Assembly (NCBI RefSeq): GCF_963678635.1
Contig: NW_026971715.1
Location: forward strand, 1 to 64,000
From: Symsagittifera roscoffensis
Lineage: Eukaryota; Xenacoelomorpha; Acoela; Convolutidae
DNA length: 64,000 nt
Direction of reading: 5' to 3'
Shown: positions 29,689 to 39,394 of the stretch, piece after piece
Numbering within the stretch: the stretch's first letter is position 1
Layout: the number at the start of each line of letters is the position of its first letter
Notes under the pieces: model-generated
What the model was told of the DNA's origin: nothing
What the model saw: the letters and a program-made list of their open reading frames with translations, nothing else
Database searches by the model: none
Position numbers and translations under genes: made by a program

Positions 29689-31755
29689 CTAACAAGCAGG
29701 ATCCATCATTAGATAATCCCCTTCTTCCATGTCTGCAGGTATACACCAGTTTTCTGTCGATGGATTGTGTAGCTTGATGTTCTCGTAGTGGGCGGCTCGG
29801 CCAGTACTCAGTCTATAAAAGCGTCCCTCCTGGTGCACCTCTGTAATCATGAAGGGTCCCCTCCACTTTTTTAGACGCTTCTTTGTCCCTTTCGGTGGTA
29901 TAACGTTCTGAAATACCCATACGTAGTCTCCCACCGAGTAAGCCTTTGCACCAGCTGCTTTCTTGTCGAATCTTTTCCTCTGCCTTGCCTGTGCCTGCTG
30001 AGTGTTTCGTCTACACAAATCGTTCAACTCCTGTTGGCGTCTGATCACATCCCTCACGTAGACCTGTGGAGACGTTTTCTTTCCCTCATATTCTGGGTAG
30101 AAGAAGGTTAAAGGTAAAGACTTTTCGTGTCCAGTTAGCATCATGTGTGGACTGACTCCAGTGGTGGAGTGTTGCGTGCTGTTATATGCCCCCATCACCT
30201 GTGGAAGGTATCTGTCCCAATCGGTCATATACCTGGAACAATATACTCTCAGCATCGACACTAACGTCCTATTCTGTCTTTCCACTAAGCCATTCGTTTG
30301 AGGGTGGTATGTCGTGGAGTGAGCCTGAGCGACCTTTGAGCGTCTCATAAGCTCTTTCGTAAGCTCTCCTACGAAAGCTGTTCCATTATCCGATTGAAAC
30401 GTCATCGGACAACCATGTCTTGCTACCCATGTATTGATCAGGTGGTCGCATGTCTCTTCCGCCGAGGCAGTTATGCAGGGCACGGCCTCTGCATACTTCG
30501 TAAAATGATCTATCATGACCAGCACCTGATTGTAACCATTGTCTGTCATGCATATCTTTTGGTGATCTATTTGCACCACCTCGTTGAATTCAGACGACTC
30601 AATCGATTGTAAAGGAAATCGCAACTTCCTAGGATCCTTGACCTGTTGGCATGACAGACATGCTGTTACCCATTTCTCGCATGCCTTTTTCATCCCAGGC
30701 CACTCAAAGCGCTTCAGGATCCTCTGATATACTTTGTCGATCCCCTGATGGCCCATTTGATCATGTGACCTGAATAATAGTTCTGTCTGATAGAGTTGCG
30801 GTAATACTATCGCGTTATACTTGTACAGGACTCTGTCTTCCTCCCTTCTTTTGCAAGCCACAATCCCGTCCTTGTTCAAATATAACCTCCCTTCCTTCTG
30901 CATGAAGTATTGTCTCAGGATGCGATAACTATCTTCCTCGAGGTCCCCTTTATCCGGAGAACCATTCTCGATCCACCTTTTCAGGTTGCTTGTCATGCGA
31001 TCATTTCTCTGCGCCCTTAGAAGGTCCGAGAGTCTGTATCTCGCCTTCAAGTACGTCTTCATGACCCTCATCTGACTATTCAGCTCGTTGGGTTGATGTG
31101 TGTCTTCTTCCATCTTAACGCACCAAATCTTTTCCAACGGTTGTGTTTCTTGTTCAAACGGCAGAAGATCAGTCCTGTCTACCGCTTTCTGCGGCAACAG
31201 GCTTATCGAGCGTTTCGATACCGCTATTGTTTCCAAGTCATCCGCTGCGTTGTCAAAGACTCTTTCGCTCGGTATAAGGTAGCGATCACTGTCAGGATCC
31301 TGGTACATCTCTCTGTCCAGGTCTCTCGCCCGAGTTTCCACTAGTAGCGTGTGTATCGCCAGTTCTGACAGTTCTGATCCCGAGGTCGAATTCCTGTCTG
31401 AATAGGTGTTCATTCCTGAGCTTCCTGAATTATAATCTGTCGAAGAGGTTGTGCTGGAGACTGCACGCTCCTCCAGATCATGTCTGTGTTTTCTTCGCAT
31501 CCATCTGAACTCCCCGGACAAAACCTTGTTCTCTAGGTCCTGTTTCTCATCAGGAATTTTCTCGACTATCTCAGACTCCCCGGACAAATGTTCCGGTCCC
31601 GGGTGTTGATCTTGTAATCGTTGGTTCTTCTCCTCATCCTTCTCCCCGGACAAATAGTCTTGCAGCAGATTTTGTACTACAACTTCACCCTCTTTATCCC
31701 GGTCCACAAAGGTGACGGTTTTCTTTCGCCTGCTGCTCTCCTGTTCTTTCTGTCC
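29689..31755 (-). CDS. ORF A: integrase region (left copy)
   Basis: Follows a TAG at 31756-31758; the first ATG is at 31707. It inserts element cDNA into the genome. An acidic N-terminal 200-residue extension carries three LSGE repeats (the DNA motif TTTGTCCGGGGAG). The zinc-binding HHCC domain is HDQMGH...CLSC (about 30,750-30,650), and the catalytic D,D-35-E triad is visible as VQIDH, FQSDNGTAF and HPQTNGLVERQNRTL. The C-terminal SH3-like/GPY-type module follows: VWVFQNVIPP, KKWRGPFMITEVHQEGRFYR. All catalytic residues are intact. The stop at 29689 is a G-to-T change relative to the right copy. Confidence 0.9.
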   Translation of the reverse strand, partial: GQKEQESSRRKKTVTFVDRDKEGEVVVQNLLQDYLSGEKDEEKNQRLQDQHPGPEHLSGESEIVEKIPDEKQDLENKVLSGEFRWMRRKHRHDLEERAVSSTTSSTDYNSGSSGMNTYSDRNSTSGSELSELAIHTLLVETRARDLDREMYQDPDSDRYLIPSERVFDNAADDLETIAVSKRSISLLPQKAVDRTDLLPFEQETQPLEKIWCVKMEEDTHQPNELNSQMRVMKTYLKARYRLSDLLRAQRNDRMTSNLKRWIENGSPDKGDLEEDSYRILRQYFMQKEGRLYLNKDGIVACKRREEDRVLYKYNAIVLPQLYQTELLFRSHDQMGHQGIDKVYQRILKRFEWPGMKKACEKWVTACLSCQQVKDPRKLRFPLQSIESSEFNEVVQIDHQKICMTDNGYNQVLVMIDHFTKYAEAVPCITASAEETCDHLINTWVARHGCPMTFQSDNGTAFVGELTKELMRRSKVAQAHSTTYHPQTNGLVERQNRTLVSMLRVYCSRYMTDWDRYLPQVMGAYNSTQHSTTGVSPHMMLTGHEKSLPLTFFYPEYEGKKTSPQVYVRDVIRRQQELNDLCRRNTQQAQARQRKRFDKKAAGAKAYSVGDYVWVFQNVIPPKGTKKRLKKWRGPFMITEVHQEGRFYRLSTGRAAHYENIKLHNPSTENWCIPADMEEGDYLMMDPAC

Positions 31756-31758
31756 CTA
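31756..31758 (-). other. In-frame UAG between RNase H and integrase (left copy)
   Basis: TAG followed by GGACAG. Reading continues in the same frame on both sides, and the same TAG-GGA-CAG is present in the right copy (51770-51772). It is a candidate readthrough stop or an inherited lesion. This copy also has a TAA 24 nt upstream that the right copy lacks. Confidence 0.6.
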
Positions 31759-31779
31759 AGAAGTACTGGTTAAAATATC

Positions 31780-33369
31780 TTAGGGTATTGAGGATACTAG
31801 TTGCTGAACTATTGTCCTACAATCCCTCTCGTTCTCTTCGTGCTGTCGTCTGGACGGCATGATCTTCACCTTCTCACTGACTGTTAGCGATGCCACTGCT
31901 GCTGTCCACTCGGGGTCATCTCTGGTCACTTCTCTTTCTAACAATCCACCCAGCATCCGCATCATTTGTGGTGTGACTTGCACCGTTTTATCCAATAATG
32001 AGAGGCTATTTATATTCATGCGAGAGAGTTCTTGCTGGACCAGGTTCGAGCGCAGCAACAAATCCAAGGGGACCGGGTCCTCCTTGGACAGGATCTTTAT
32101 CTCGGCTGCTTTCTCTACAGGTAACTCAGGGTGCCCTGGAATTGGATGTCCAGACTTATCCAACCATCTCGTTAAGGGAAGCGCTTCATAAGTTTCTTTG
32201 TCCAGAAACGAGAATCCCTCCTTTATTTCCGCCTGATTGGCCTGCTTCTGCTCCAATCTTTCATAGAATTCAGTTTTCTTGCTGAGGCTGTCAGCATTCT
32301 GGTGTTTATCACGCATCCTATGTTCGATTATCATGTGGTAGTCATCTAATCTTACTATCCACCTTCCTATATAACTCTGATCCATCGAGTATGTCTTTAA
32401 CCAGGATAACGCCCTGTTCTCCACGCGTAACTTGAAGAGAGCGCTCCCCAAGTAAGCACGGTACTTTTCCACGAAGGTGACTACTGCAAACATTTCTGCT
32501 TTTGGTGCGCCATATTTCATCTCTGTGTCACTCAAGACCTTGCTGCCGTATGCAATGGGGCGGAGAACTGTTCTTCCGTTCCATTCTTGCTCTTGATGCA
32601 ATATTCCTGAGATGGCCACCACTGATGCGTATGTGTCGAGAACATACATGCCCTTTTCTGTCGGCATGCCCAGCACTGGTGCTTCACACAGTTCCCGCTT
32701 TATGTTCTCGAAAGCAACTTGTGCCTCATCGTTCCATTCGAACTTCTTCCCTTTGTTGCGCATCAGCTTCTGCATCGGATACACCTTGTCCGCATATCCT
32801 TTAATGAATTCTCGGTAGTAATTGGCAAACCCTAGGAAGCTCATTAGCTGTGTGTCCGTTCTGGGAGCTTTCCATGTCAACACTGCTTCCACTGCTTCCG
32901 GGTCCGGCCTCACACCATGCCTATCCACCATTCTTCCTAGGTACTTTGTCGAATCCCTAAGGATTTCACATTTCGATGGTTTGCACTTTAATCCTGCTCT
33001 TTTCATGCATCCAAAGACCTCATCGAGCCGATCAATGTGGTCTTCCATGGTCGGTGTCGCTATGACCACGTCATCCACGTAACACATCACGAGATTCCCG
33101 TACTTCTTGGTCACTCTCGTCAAAGCCTGAGCCATCAGTCTTTGAAAAGTGGCCGTTGCATTGCACAAGCCGAAGGGCATCCTCTTCCACTGGTACAATC
33201 CCAATTCGCACGCGAATCCGGTTTTCTCTCTGTCCTTCTTTCGCAGAGGGACCTGCCAGAAGGCAGAACCTAAGTCCAATGTGGTGAAGAACTTGGCGTC
33301 ACCAAGTTTAGATAGGCTCTCGTCTATTCGCGGTATCGGGTACGCATCTTTAATCGTTACCGCGTTCAA
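31780..33369 (-). CDS. ORF A: reverse transcriptase and RNase H (left copy)
   Basis: 529 codons from the first ATG; the frame is open slightly further upstream to the broken G run. RT motifs: FFTTLDLGSAFWQVPL, MPFGLCNATATFQRLM and the catalytic YVDDVV, followed by the Ty3/gypsy-type connection. The RNase H domain has VLDTYAS where a catalytic Asp is expected (the right copy has DTDAS) and VENRAL where the right copy has VDNRAL, so RNase H of this copy is probably dead. The rest of the tether (HQNADSLS) is intact. A roughly 120-residue spacer without known domain follows before the stop. Confidence 0.92.
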   Translation of the reverse strand: MNAVTIKDAYPIPRIDESLSKLGDAKFFTTLDLGSAFWQVPLRKKDREKTGFACELGLYQWKRMPFGLCNATATFQRLMAQALTRVTKKYGNLVMCYVDDVVIATPTMEDHIDRLDEVFGCMKRAGLKCKPSKCEILRDSTKYLGRMVDRHGVRPDPEAVEAVLTWKAPRTDTQLMSFLGFANYYREFIKGYADKVYPMQKLMRNKGKKFEWNDEAQVAFENIKRELCEAPVLGMPTEKGMYVLDTYASVVAISGILHQEQEWNGRTVLRPIAYGSKVLSDTEMKYGAPKAEMFAVVTFVEKYRAYLGSALFKLRVENRALSWLKTYSMDQSYIGRWIVRLDDYHMIIEHRMRDKHQNADSLSKKTEFYERLEQKQANQAEIKEGFSFLDKETYEALPLTRWLDKSGHPIPGHPELPVEKAAEIKILSKEDPVPLDLLLRSNLVQQELSRMNINSLSLLDKTVQVTPQMMRMLGGLLEREVTRDDPEWTAAVASLTVSEKVKIMPSRRQHEENERDCRTIVQQLVSSIP

Positions 33370-33391
33370 GTAACGAAAGTCGCAACAAAAT

Positions 33392-36300
33392 CTAAGCTGC
33401 CCCCCCTTTCTTTTTCGCCATTACTACCCCGCAAGCCCACGGCGATTTCGAGGGTTCTATCATGTCGTATTCAAGCAACATTTCTATTTCCGCTCGGCAC
33501 GCTTCCGATTTGTGTGGCGTCATTCGCCTTGCGCCTTCCCTATGGGGAACGGCGCCTTCTTCTAGTTCGATTTCGTGTTCGACGAAATTACAGCAACCGA
33601 TATCCGCCTTATGTTTTGAAAATACATCTGCGTTCCGATTTAGGAGGTCCCGCAATTTTTCGAAATCTCCCTCACCTATTTTCCCTTTTAAATGTTCTAT
33701 CTCTGGCAAAACCGGTTTGTCAGATTCTAGTTCATATGACGATGGGCGTTCCGGAAAATTCGAGCAGCTTGATAAGCCGTCGTCCGTTTCGGATTTCATT
33801 GAAAACAATTTATGAATAGATTTTAAATCATTAATCCTCTTTAAAATTTTATTTTTATTGGCATGATAAGGACAGTCTTTCACATTATATTTCTTCAAGT
33901 TTTGTGTCTCCTCATAGTCGGTCCTCATCGGCAAAGCGTAGCCAAGCTTCTTTCCACGCTGGATTGAAACCGTGGTGTCCAGTGTGTTCAACAACACACT
34001 GACACACAGTCCGTTTCGCGTTACCGAGAAGCTCCGGCCTAAAATCACCGAACTCTGACTATTTGGATTCGGTACTAAGCAAACCTGTTTACTATCATTT
34101 AACGAATTTAAATTTCTCATTCTAAAAATTGCTACTACAGCTTGTCCTGGTTGTAATTTTACTTTTTTATCCAAAAAAAATGGTACCTTATTTTCGTCTG
34201 TTATTATCCTATTAATTGGTCTCTTAACATACTTTCGGTCCGGGTTTCTAATCCGTATTAGACCGTTGTTCAAGTCAATCATCACGTCAAAATTCCTGAC
34301 AAAATCTCTGCCCAAGATGAATTGGTCGGCGTCGTCCAGATTCTCTACCACCAGGAAGCTCATCCAAAGATCTCGTCCTCCCATGTGAAGGACCGTTATC
34401 GGTGTTCTTCCGGCTACGTAGATAGCTCCTCGATTTGCGGCGGCCAGTCGGAGATTCGTAGGAATCAGATCTTCCCGCGTGAAGCCCATTCTTTCCCAAG
34501 TTTTTATCGGCATCACACTCACCACCGCTCCTGTGTCCAGAAGCCCTGTGACTCCGATTTTTGTTCCGTTGGTGTCGAGCAGATGTGCTGTCACATCTGC
34601 TTCATATCCAATGTGTACCGCGTCTTGTTCCATCATGGCGTCATGGCCTATCCTGCGGACTTTGAGTTCCTCTTCATGCAAATAGATCTGCCCCATCTGG
34701 TCATCATCTGTTGTTATATAAGTCCTGGTGTAGATACTGATTCCATCCACGTTCAGCATTATTTGATACGGCCCATAGACCTCCATGTAGCGTCCATGAA
34801 GTTTCTTCATGCGAGGGCCACCCGTCGTTAGTAGTGCTCGCACAGCTCTCGACTCGGTGCGTGGCTCCACCTGCTTCAGATAATCTGCATATGTGTCCAA
34901 ATGCATTAAAGTGAACTCTGATGGTTCGCTCAGATTTCTTATTACCTGGTGTCCAACCACTGAGATTATCGACTGTATCTTATTTCCCTGCGGCACCATG
35001 CCGAACCTCTTACCGGAGATCACTTTAAGTTTCATGTCTAAACTGCTTGGTGTTTTCGTCTCTTCGAACTCCGTTGCTTCGAAGGTATTCAGTTGCTCCT
35101 GAAGCTTTTCATTTTCCAGTTCAAGTTTCACCTTTTGTTCGATCTCTTTTATCACCAATTCCAGTTGTACTCTATTTATAGCATCCCTTGCGGCTGCCTT
35201 ATAATCGATCTTGAAGTCCTCAGCCGCAGTTGCTGGTTCCGGCTCACGTGTCTCCCCTGTTACCGCTTGCATTTTCTCTGCCGCCAGCTCTTGAGGTTTA
35301 TCCTTTCTGCGTTCCTCCGCTTCACTCAAAAGTCGAGCCTTGCTGGCTTTCACTCCTGACAAAGCTTCTTCATGTCTTGGATGCTTGATGTCTGCCACTG
35401 CATCCCAGAATTGCGGACAATCTAATTTAAAATGACCTTCCAAGTTACAAAAGAAACACCTCGGGCCGAATTTCGCAATTACTCCTCTCATGAAATCCTC
35501 AGTGTCCAACTCTGACGCATCTTCGTCCTCGAGGCTAAAGCCTATTGCTTTCATGCCTTGTTTGTAAGCTGGGCATGCTGACACATGATGGTCCGTTGAA
35601 CTGCAATTAGCACAAGAGCGTCTCTTGTCCATATCACCCCTCGGTTTGTACCAATTGTTCCCTTGGTTTGCTGGTCCGTTGTTAAAATTGCCATAATTGT
35701 TCTTGTAATATCCAGATCTCGAAGGAGGTTTCAACAAAAGATACTCTTTTGATTTGAGTCTCAACTCCTCCGGTGTTGGCGCATTAGTTGATAGTGGTGT
35801 GTAATGCGTTGCTAGCATCGTACGAAGTTCATCATTTTTCACACCATCGATGAATTTTGAGGCTACGGCCAGGTTCATCCTTCGGTTTGACTCATCCGGT
35901 TGGCTGCGTCTTCTCAGCATTTCCAAATCATCGAGAAACTTGTCTATGGTTTCATCTTCTCGTTGCCTCCGTTTCTCGAAGCGCATCATCGCCCGGTGCC
36001 CCTGCACCCCTGATCCGAAACGGTTTAACAAGAGTTCGAAGATTTTCTCAGCAGTGTCACGTTGATACTGTTTCTTGGCCATGACACAGTTCAGGGCTGT
36101 CCCTTCTAAGTTGCTGGTGAGCGCGCTGCATTCCTGTCTCTCCGACAAGTCCTCTTCCTCGAAATGCAGCTTCATTACCTCTATCCAGGTATCAATACAG
36201 CCATCAGATTCGTCTTTATAGCATCTTGGTTTCTTAAAGACTCTTCTGGACTTCTCACTGCGTTCATTGGTTCTAGATAATCTTGTCAGGAATGTCTCCA

Positions 36301-38014
36301 AGGACCTGTTTAGGGGTTCGAATGCTGTGGCCATAGCCGTAGCATCCCTTGAGTGTCCCGCTTGAGTGTCCTCACTCCTCGTCGAAGGCTCTGTATGCGG
36401 TGCATCCCTGCAATCCGAACCACCGTGAGTGTTTCCCGCTTGACCCACATGACTCCTCCTCGGGCTTGCATGCCCCCTGTTGCCGGAATCACTTCTCCCA
36501 GTCGCATGTGTGCCTTGCGTTGGTCGTTCGTTAGAGGTTTGTCTGTTCCCCGTTGAACTTGCTCTACTGTTCGGGCCCCATGCTCCATTACCCCTTGTGG
36601 CATGACCTGATGAACTGCCCCTGCCTCTAGTGGATCCATACATATTCCTCCTTTGATGTTCATTGAAGTTCACCCTCGGTTCCCTGCTGGGACCTCCCGA
36701 GTTCGGCTCTCCTTCTTTTGGTCCACTCTTGCTGCTTAGTAGCCCGTCCAACCTATCCATGATAGCCTGAGTTCGCTTCTCCATCATCGCGTCTATCTTT
36801 GTGTCAAGAGTCCCAAGAGACTGCTCTTGCTGAATTCTTAACTTCTCCATGTCGGCTCTTAAGCGTAACTCCCTCTGTTCCGCCTCTCTTGTCATTCGCG
36901 ACAAGTTCCTCGTCATATGTTCGTCCGTTCTCTCTTTCAAGCGTTTTTCGCTCCTGCCAACTTCTTGTCTGTTGCGGTTTATTTCTTCCCGCAGACTTTC
37001 TCTTTCAATGTGAACTGCTCTTTCTAGTTCACTCATCCTTATTGACATTTGCTCGTTTTGTTCTCCTAAACTGTCCACTATGTTGTTTAAGACTTCCTCT
37101 AGTGCTGGCCCGTTTTCCACGAGTGGCGTCACTAGTGGTGGTGTAACCCTGTCGGTCCCAGGTAACTTCGTGCTTGTCGAGATCCGGGCCTTGACTCTCT
37201 GCTTCAACGTCTTTTCATTATTTATTTCAGGATCCATTAACGCGTTGCCTAGCCCTCTGGTTCTACTCTCTCCAGGTTGTGGCTCCGAACTTGTCCTAAT
37301 CGCGAAGTCTTTTGACTGGCCCGGTGTGTTTGCCTCTTTGCTTATCGTTGTCACTACACCAAATTTGTCCATGGTTCCAGTCTCTCTTCCGACGTGTGCC
37401 TCACTCTCCTGGATCGAACTATTGAGGCTGACTTGAGATCCAAAGTCCCCTTGTTCCTCTTCATCCGCTTCCTCCTGGGACTCACCGTCGTTTCCTGCTC
37501 CTCCTCCCATGCTGAATGGAAATATGTTTCCGAAGGTGTTCTTCATTCTTTCTGAGAACGATGATGACGTTGTTTGTTTCCCAGTTCCGCTTGTCATCAT
37601 AGTGTTGTCTGTCGGAGATCTTCTAGTTGCCGCTACTTCAGTTGAGATGTCGGACAGTTCCGACATCTCTTCTCGATCCAATGTCCCGGTGGAAGTGGCA
37701 AAATCATGGCCTTGTTCTACCGGGGTAGATTCACTCGCCAGCCTTCTGCCTCTCCCTTCCAGTCCATTTACTTCCTGGTTGTCATTCATGGTATGGTCTG
37801 TATTGACCTCTACTCCTAACAGTTCTCTTCGCTCTTCTGAGGTCTTCTGACTTCTCGTTTCAACCATTCTGCCTGAAACCGTCCCCCCTTTATCAGACCG
37901 GGATCGCTTGATCCAATCCACAAAAGGATCGGTCATCGTTTTTCTTTGCTTTTCAGGTATGAATTTCCTAGAGCTATTACCTCGTTTTGGTATCCTTGAC
38001 TTGTCTAAACTCAT
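33392..38014 (-). CDS. ORF A: Gag, protease and RT N-terminus (left copy)
   Basis: 1,540 codons. It forms the particle and cleaves the polyprotein. The N-terminal 300 residues are Ser/Thr/Glu-rich and disordered. A coiled coil lies at about 318-425, then a Gly/Ser/Arg/Asn-rich stretch (430-560). The retrotransposon Gag capsid fold lies at about 595-760 (DTWIEVMKLHFEEEDLSERQ, LNRFGSG, RRRSQPDESNRR). Two CCHC knuckles, CANCSSTDHHVSAC (about 801) and CFFCNLEGHFKLDC (about 853), follow. The aspartic protease is at about 1150-1270 (GLLDTGAVVSVM, FILGRDF) and the RT N-terminal lead at about 1440-1540. The frame breaks at a run of seven G (33411-33417) just before the core RT motifs. Gag is far longer than the usual 300-500 residues. 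Confidence 0.92.
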   Translation of the reverse strand: MSLDKSRIPKRGNSSRKFIPEKQRKTMTDPFVDWIKRSRSDKGGTVSGRMVETRSQKTSEERRELLGVEVNTDHTMNDNQEVNGLEGRGRRLASESTPVEQGHDFATSTGTLDREEMSELSDISTEVAATRRSPTDNTMMTSGTGKQTTSSSFSERMKNTFGNIFPFSMGGGAGNDGESQEEADEEEQGDFGSQVSLNSSIQESEAHVGRETGTMDKFGVVTTISKEANTPGQSKDFAIRTSSEPQPGESRTRGLGNALMDPEINNEKTLKQRVKARISTSTKLPGTDRVTPPLVTPLVENGPALEEVLNNIVDSLGEQNEQMSIRMSELERAVHIERESLREEINRNRQEVGRSEKRLKERTDEHMTRNLSRMTREAEQRELRLRADMEKLRIQQEQSLGTLDTKIDAMMEKRTQAIMDRLDGLLSSKSGPKEGEPNSGGPSREPRVNFNEHQRRNMYGSTRGRGSSSGHATRGNGAWGPNSRASSTGNRQTSNERPTQGTHATGRSDSGNRGHASPRRSHVGQAGNTHGGSDCRDAPHTEPSTRSEDTQAGHSRDATAMATAFEPLNRSLETFLTRLSRTNERSEKSRRVFKKPRCYKDESDGCIDTWIEVMKLHFEEEDLSERQECSALTSNLEGTALNCVMAKKQYQRDTAEKIFELLLNRFGSGVQGHRAMMRFEKRRQREDETIDKFLDDLEMLRRRSQPDESNRRMNLAVASKFIDGVKNDELRTMLATHYTPLSTNAPTPEELRLKSKEYLLLKPPSRSGYYKNNYGNFNNGPANQGNNWYKPRGDMDKRRSCANCSSTDHHVSACPAYKQGMKAIGFSLEDEDASELDTEDFMRGVIAKFGPRCFFCNLEGHFKLDCPQFWDAVADIKHPRHEEALSGVKASKARLLSEAEERRKDKPQELAAEKMQAVTGETREPEPATAAEDFKIDYKAAARDAINRVQLELVIKEIEQKVKLELENEKLQEQLNTFEATEFEETKTPSSLDMKLKVISGKRFGMVPQGNKIQSIISVVGHQVIRNLSEPSEFTLMHLDTYADYLKQVEPRTESRAVRALLTTGGPRMKKLHGRYMEVYGPYQIMLNVDGISIYTRTYITTDDDQMGQIYLHEEELKVRRIGHDAMMEQDAVHIGYEADVTAHLLDTNGTKIGVTGLLDTGAVVSVMPIKTWERMGFTREDLIPTNLRLAAANRGAIYVAGRTPITVLHMGGRDLWMSFLVVENLDDADQFILGRDFVRNFDVMIDLNNGLIRIRNPDRKYVKRPINRIITDENKVPFFLDKKVKLQPGQAVVAIFRMRNLNSLNDSKQVCLVPNPNSQSSVILGRSFSVTRNGLCVSVLLNTLDTTVSIQRGKKLGYALPMRTDYEETQNLKKYNVKDCPYHANKNKILKRINDLKSIHKLFSMKSETDDGLSSCSNFPERPSSYELESDKPVLPEIEHLKGKIGEGDFEKLRDLLNRNADVFSKHKADIGCCNFVEHEIELEEGAVPHREGARRMTPHKSEACRAEIEMLLEYDMIEPSKSPWACGVVMAKKKGGAA

Positions 38015-38793
38015 TCTCTATTTGTCACTTTTTTAAGGCCTATACACTTAACTCGATTGCTAGAGACCTTATAGTTTTATTAACAATAATAATGACACAA
38101 CACAATAAATTTCACAAGATTCTATTAACTAGTGACCACGAATCCCTGTATATTATCAGAGTACAGTTTGTATAAAATTTATTCACACTAACCGATTATC
38201 GGTCGTAAGATTTGAAAACTAGCACAATATGAAGTTATCAGTCAATTTAAAAGATAGTGTATTCACTACCCAATCAAGCACAGTTTACGTTGATTTAAAA
38301 TAAAAAACAAAAAAAAATATATTGACACAATATGAATGTCTTTATAAAAAAAACGTATGTGTCTTGTACTCTTAGTCGGTCGCAGTACAATAGTCGAACT
38401 TGTCTTTTAAAGAAAAAGCTTTCCCTGCTCGGTGCTGCACCAAACAGACAAAACTTTGAAGGCAGTAATTTTTTCAAGTGGGCGTCTATTGCACCCACCG
38501 AGTACTGTGTTACCTATCTGCCTTCGGACTGCCCGAGCTAGACCTACTAAAATCCTCAGGGCAGTCACTTTTCACAAAAACGTATTATGTTACAATCCAC
38601 ACCAACGAATCACGCTCTTTTTAATATAGACTTAGTGTCGCGAATATCCGAGTTCGGACCTGTTTTGTTTTGTTCTGGTTCTTATTGAAAGGCAAGTTAC
38701 CAGTGCAGTCACTGATTCCTAGCCTGTGTGCTAATAACCTAATACCTCTCACTTTAGTCTTTCTTCCGTCTACCTAAGTCCTCTAATAAAATA

Positions 38794-39060
38794 ATACCCC
38801 TCCGGATTGGCACAAATAGGACCCTTCCGGATCAACAAAATCTAGACCCCTCCGGATTGGGACCCCTCTGAGTTAGTTAATAGAAGACCCCTCCGGATTT
38901 GGACCCCTCCAAATTAGCAACTATAAGACCCCTCCGGATTCGGACCCCTCCTAACTTGAAAAAATTTTGACCCCTCCGGATTGGGAGCCCTCCGGTTTTG
39001 TAAAAGTAGCCTTTTCGGAGATTTCCTTCTTTCGACCTATGACCCTCCGGATACGTTCTC
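38794..39060 (-). repeat. Array of CCGGAGGGGTC-type motifs (left copy)
   Basis: In sense, variants of AATCCGGAGGGGTC occur about 11 times in 267 bp, irregularly spaced by 15-60 bp, separated by unrelated AT-rich sequence. The motif is conserved while the spacers drift between copies. Isolated copies also occur elsewhere in the leader and in the LTRs (AATCCGGAAGG). Confidence 0.8.
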
Positions 39061-39382
39061 CGATGCAATTTTGCTCTTTCAATTAACTAGGAAGGGTATG
39101 CTATACTTTCCTAGACACTTCCGGATTGAAGTTAAGCCTCTTATTTGACAATTCACACCAACGGTGAAGGGTCTTATTACTCGCCTAACTTCGGCTCGAT
39201 TAAGCTTTTGCTGTGCCTTTAGCCTTCCCTTTTCGTCTAGATCAGCCTAAAGTTACTTTATTCAACCGCTATTACCTTTTAGTAGGGGTATAAGGGCTTT
39301 TCTAAAAGAAATTTACAAAACGTGAAGGGTCTACCCTCCCAAATTGGTGAATTTGCTAAAAACAATCTCAAAAAATTTTCAA

Positions 39383-39394
39383 GCTTACCTTTCC
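39383..39394 (-). promoter_or_regulatory. Leader splice donor (left copy)
   Basis: GGAAAG|GTAAGC in sense, with the exon ending at 39389 and the intron starting at 39388. It is a near-perfect eukaryotic donor, kept identically in the right copy (44583/44584). It pairs naturally with the acceptor before ORF B. Confidence 0.55.
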
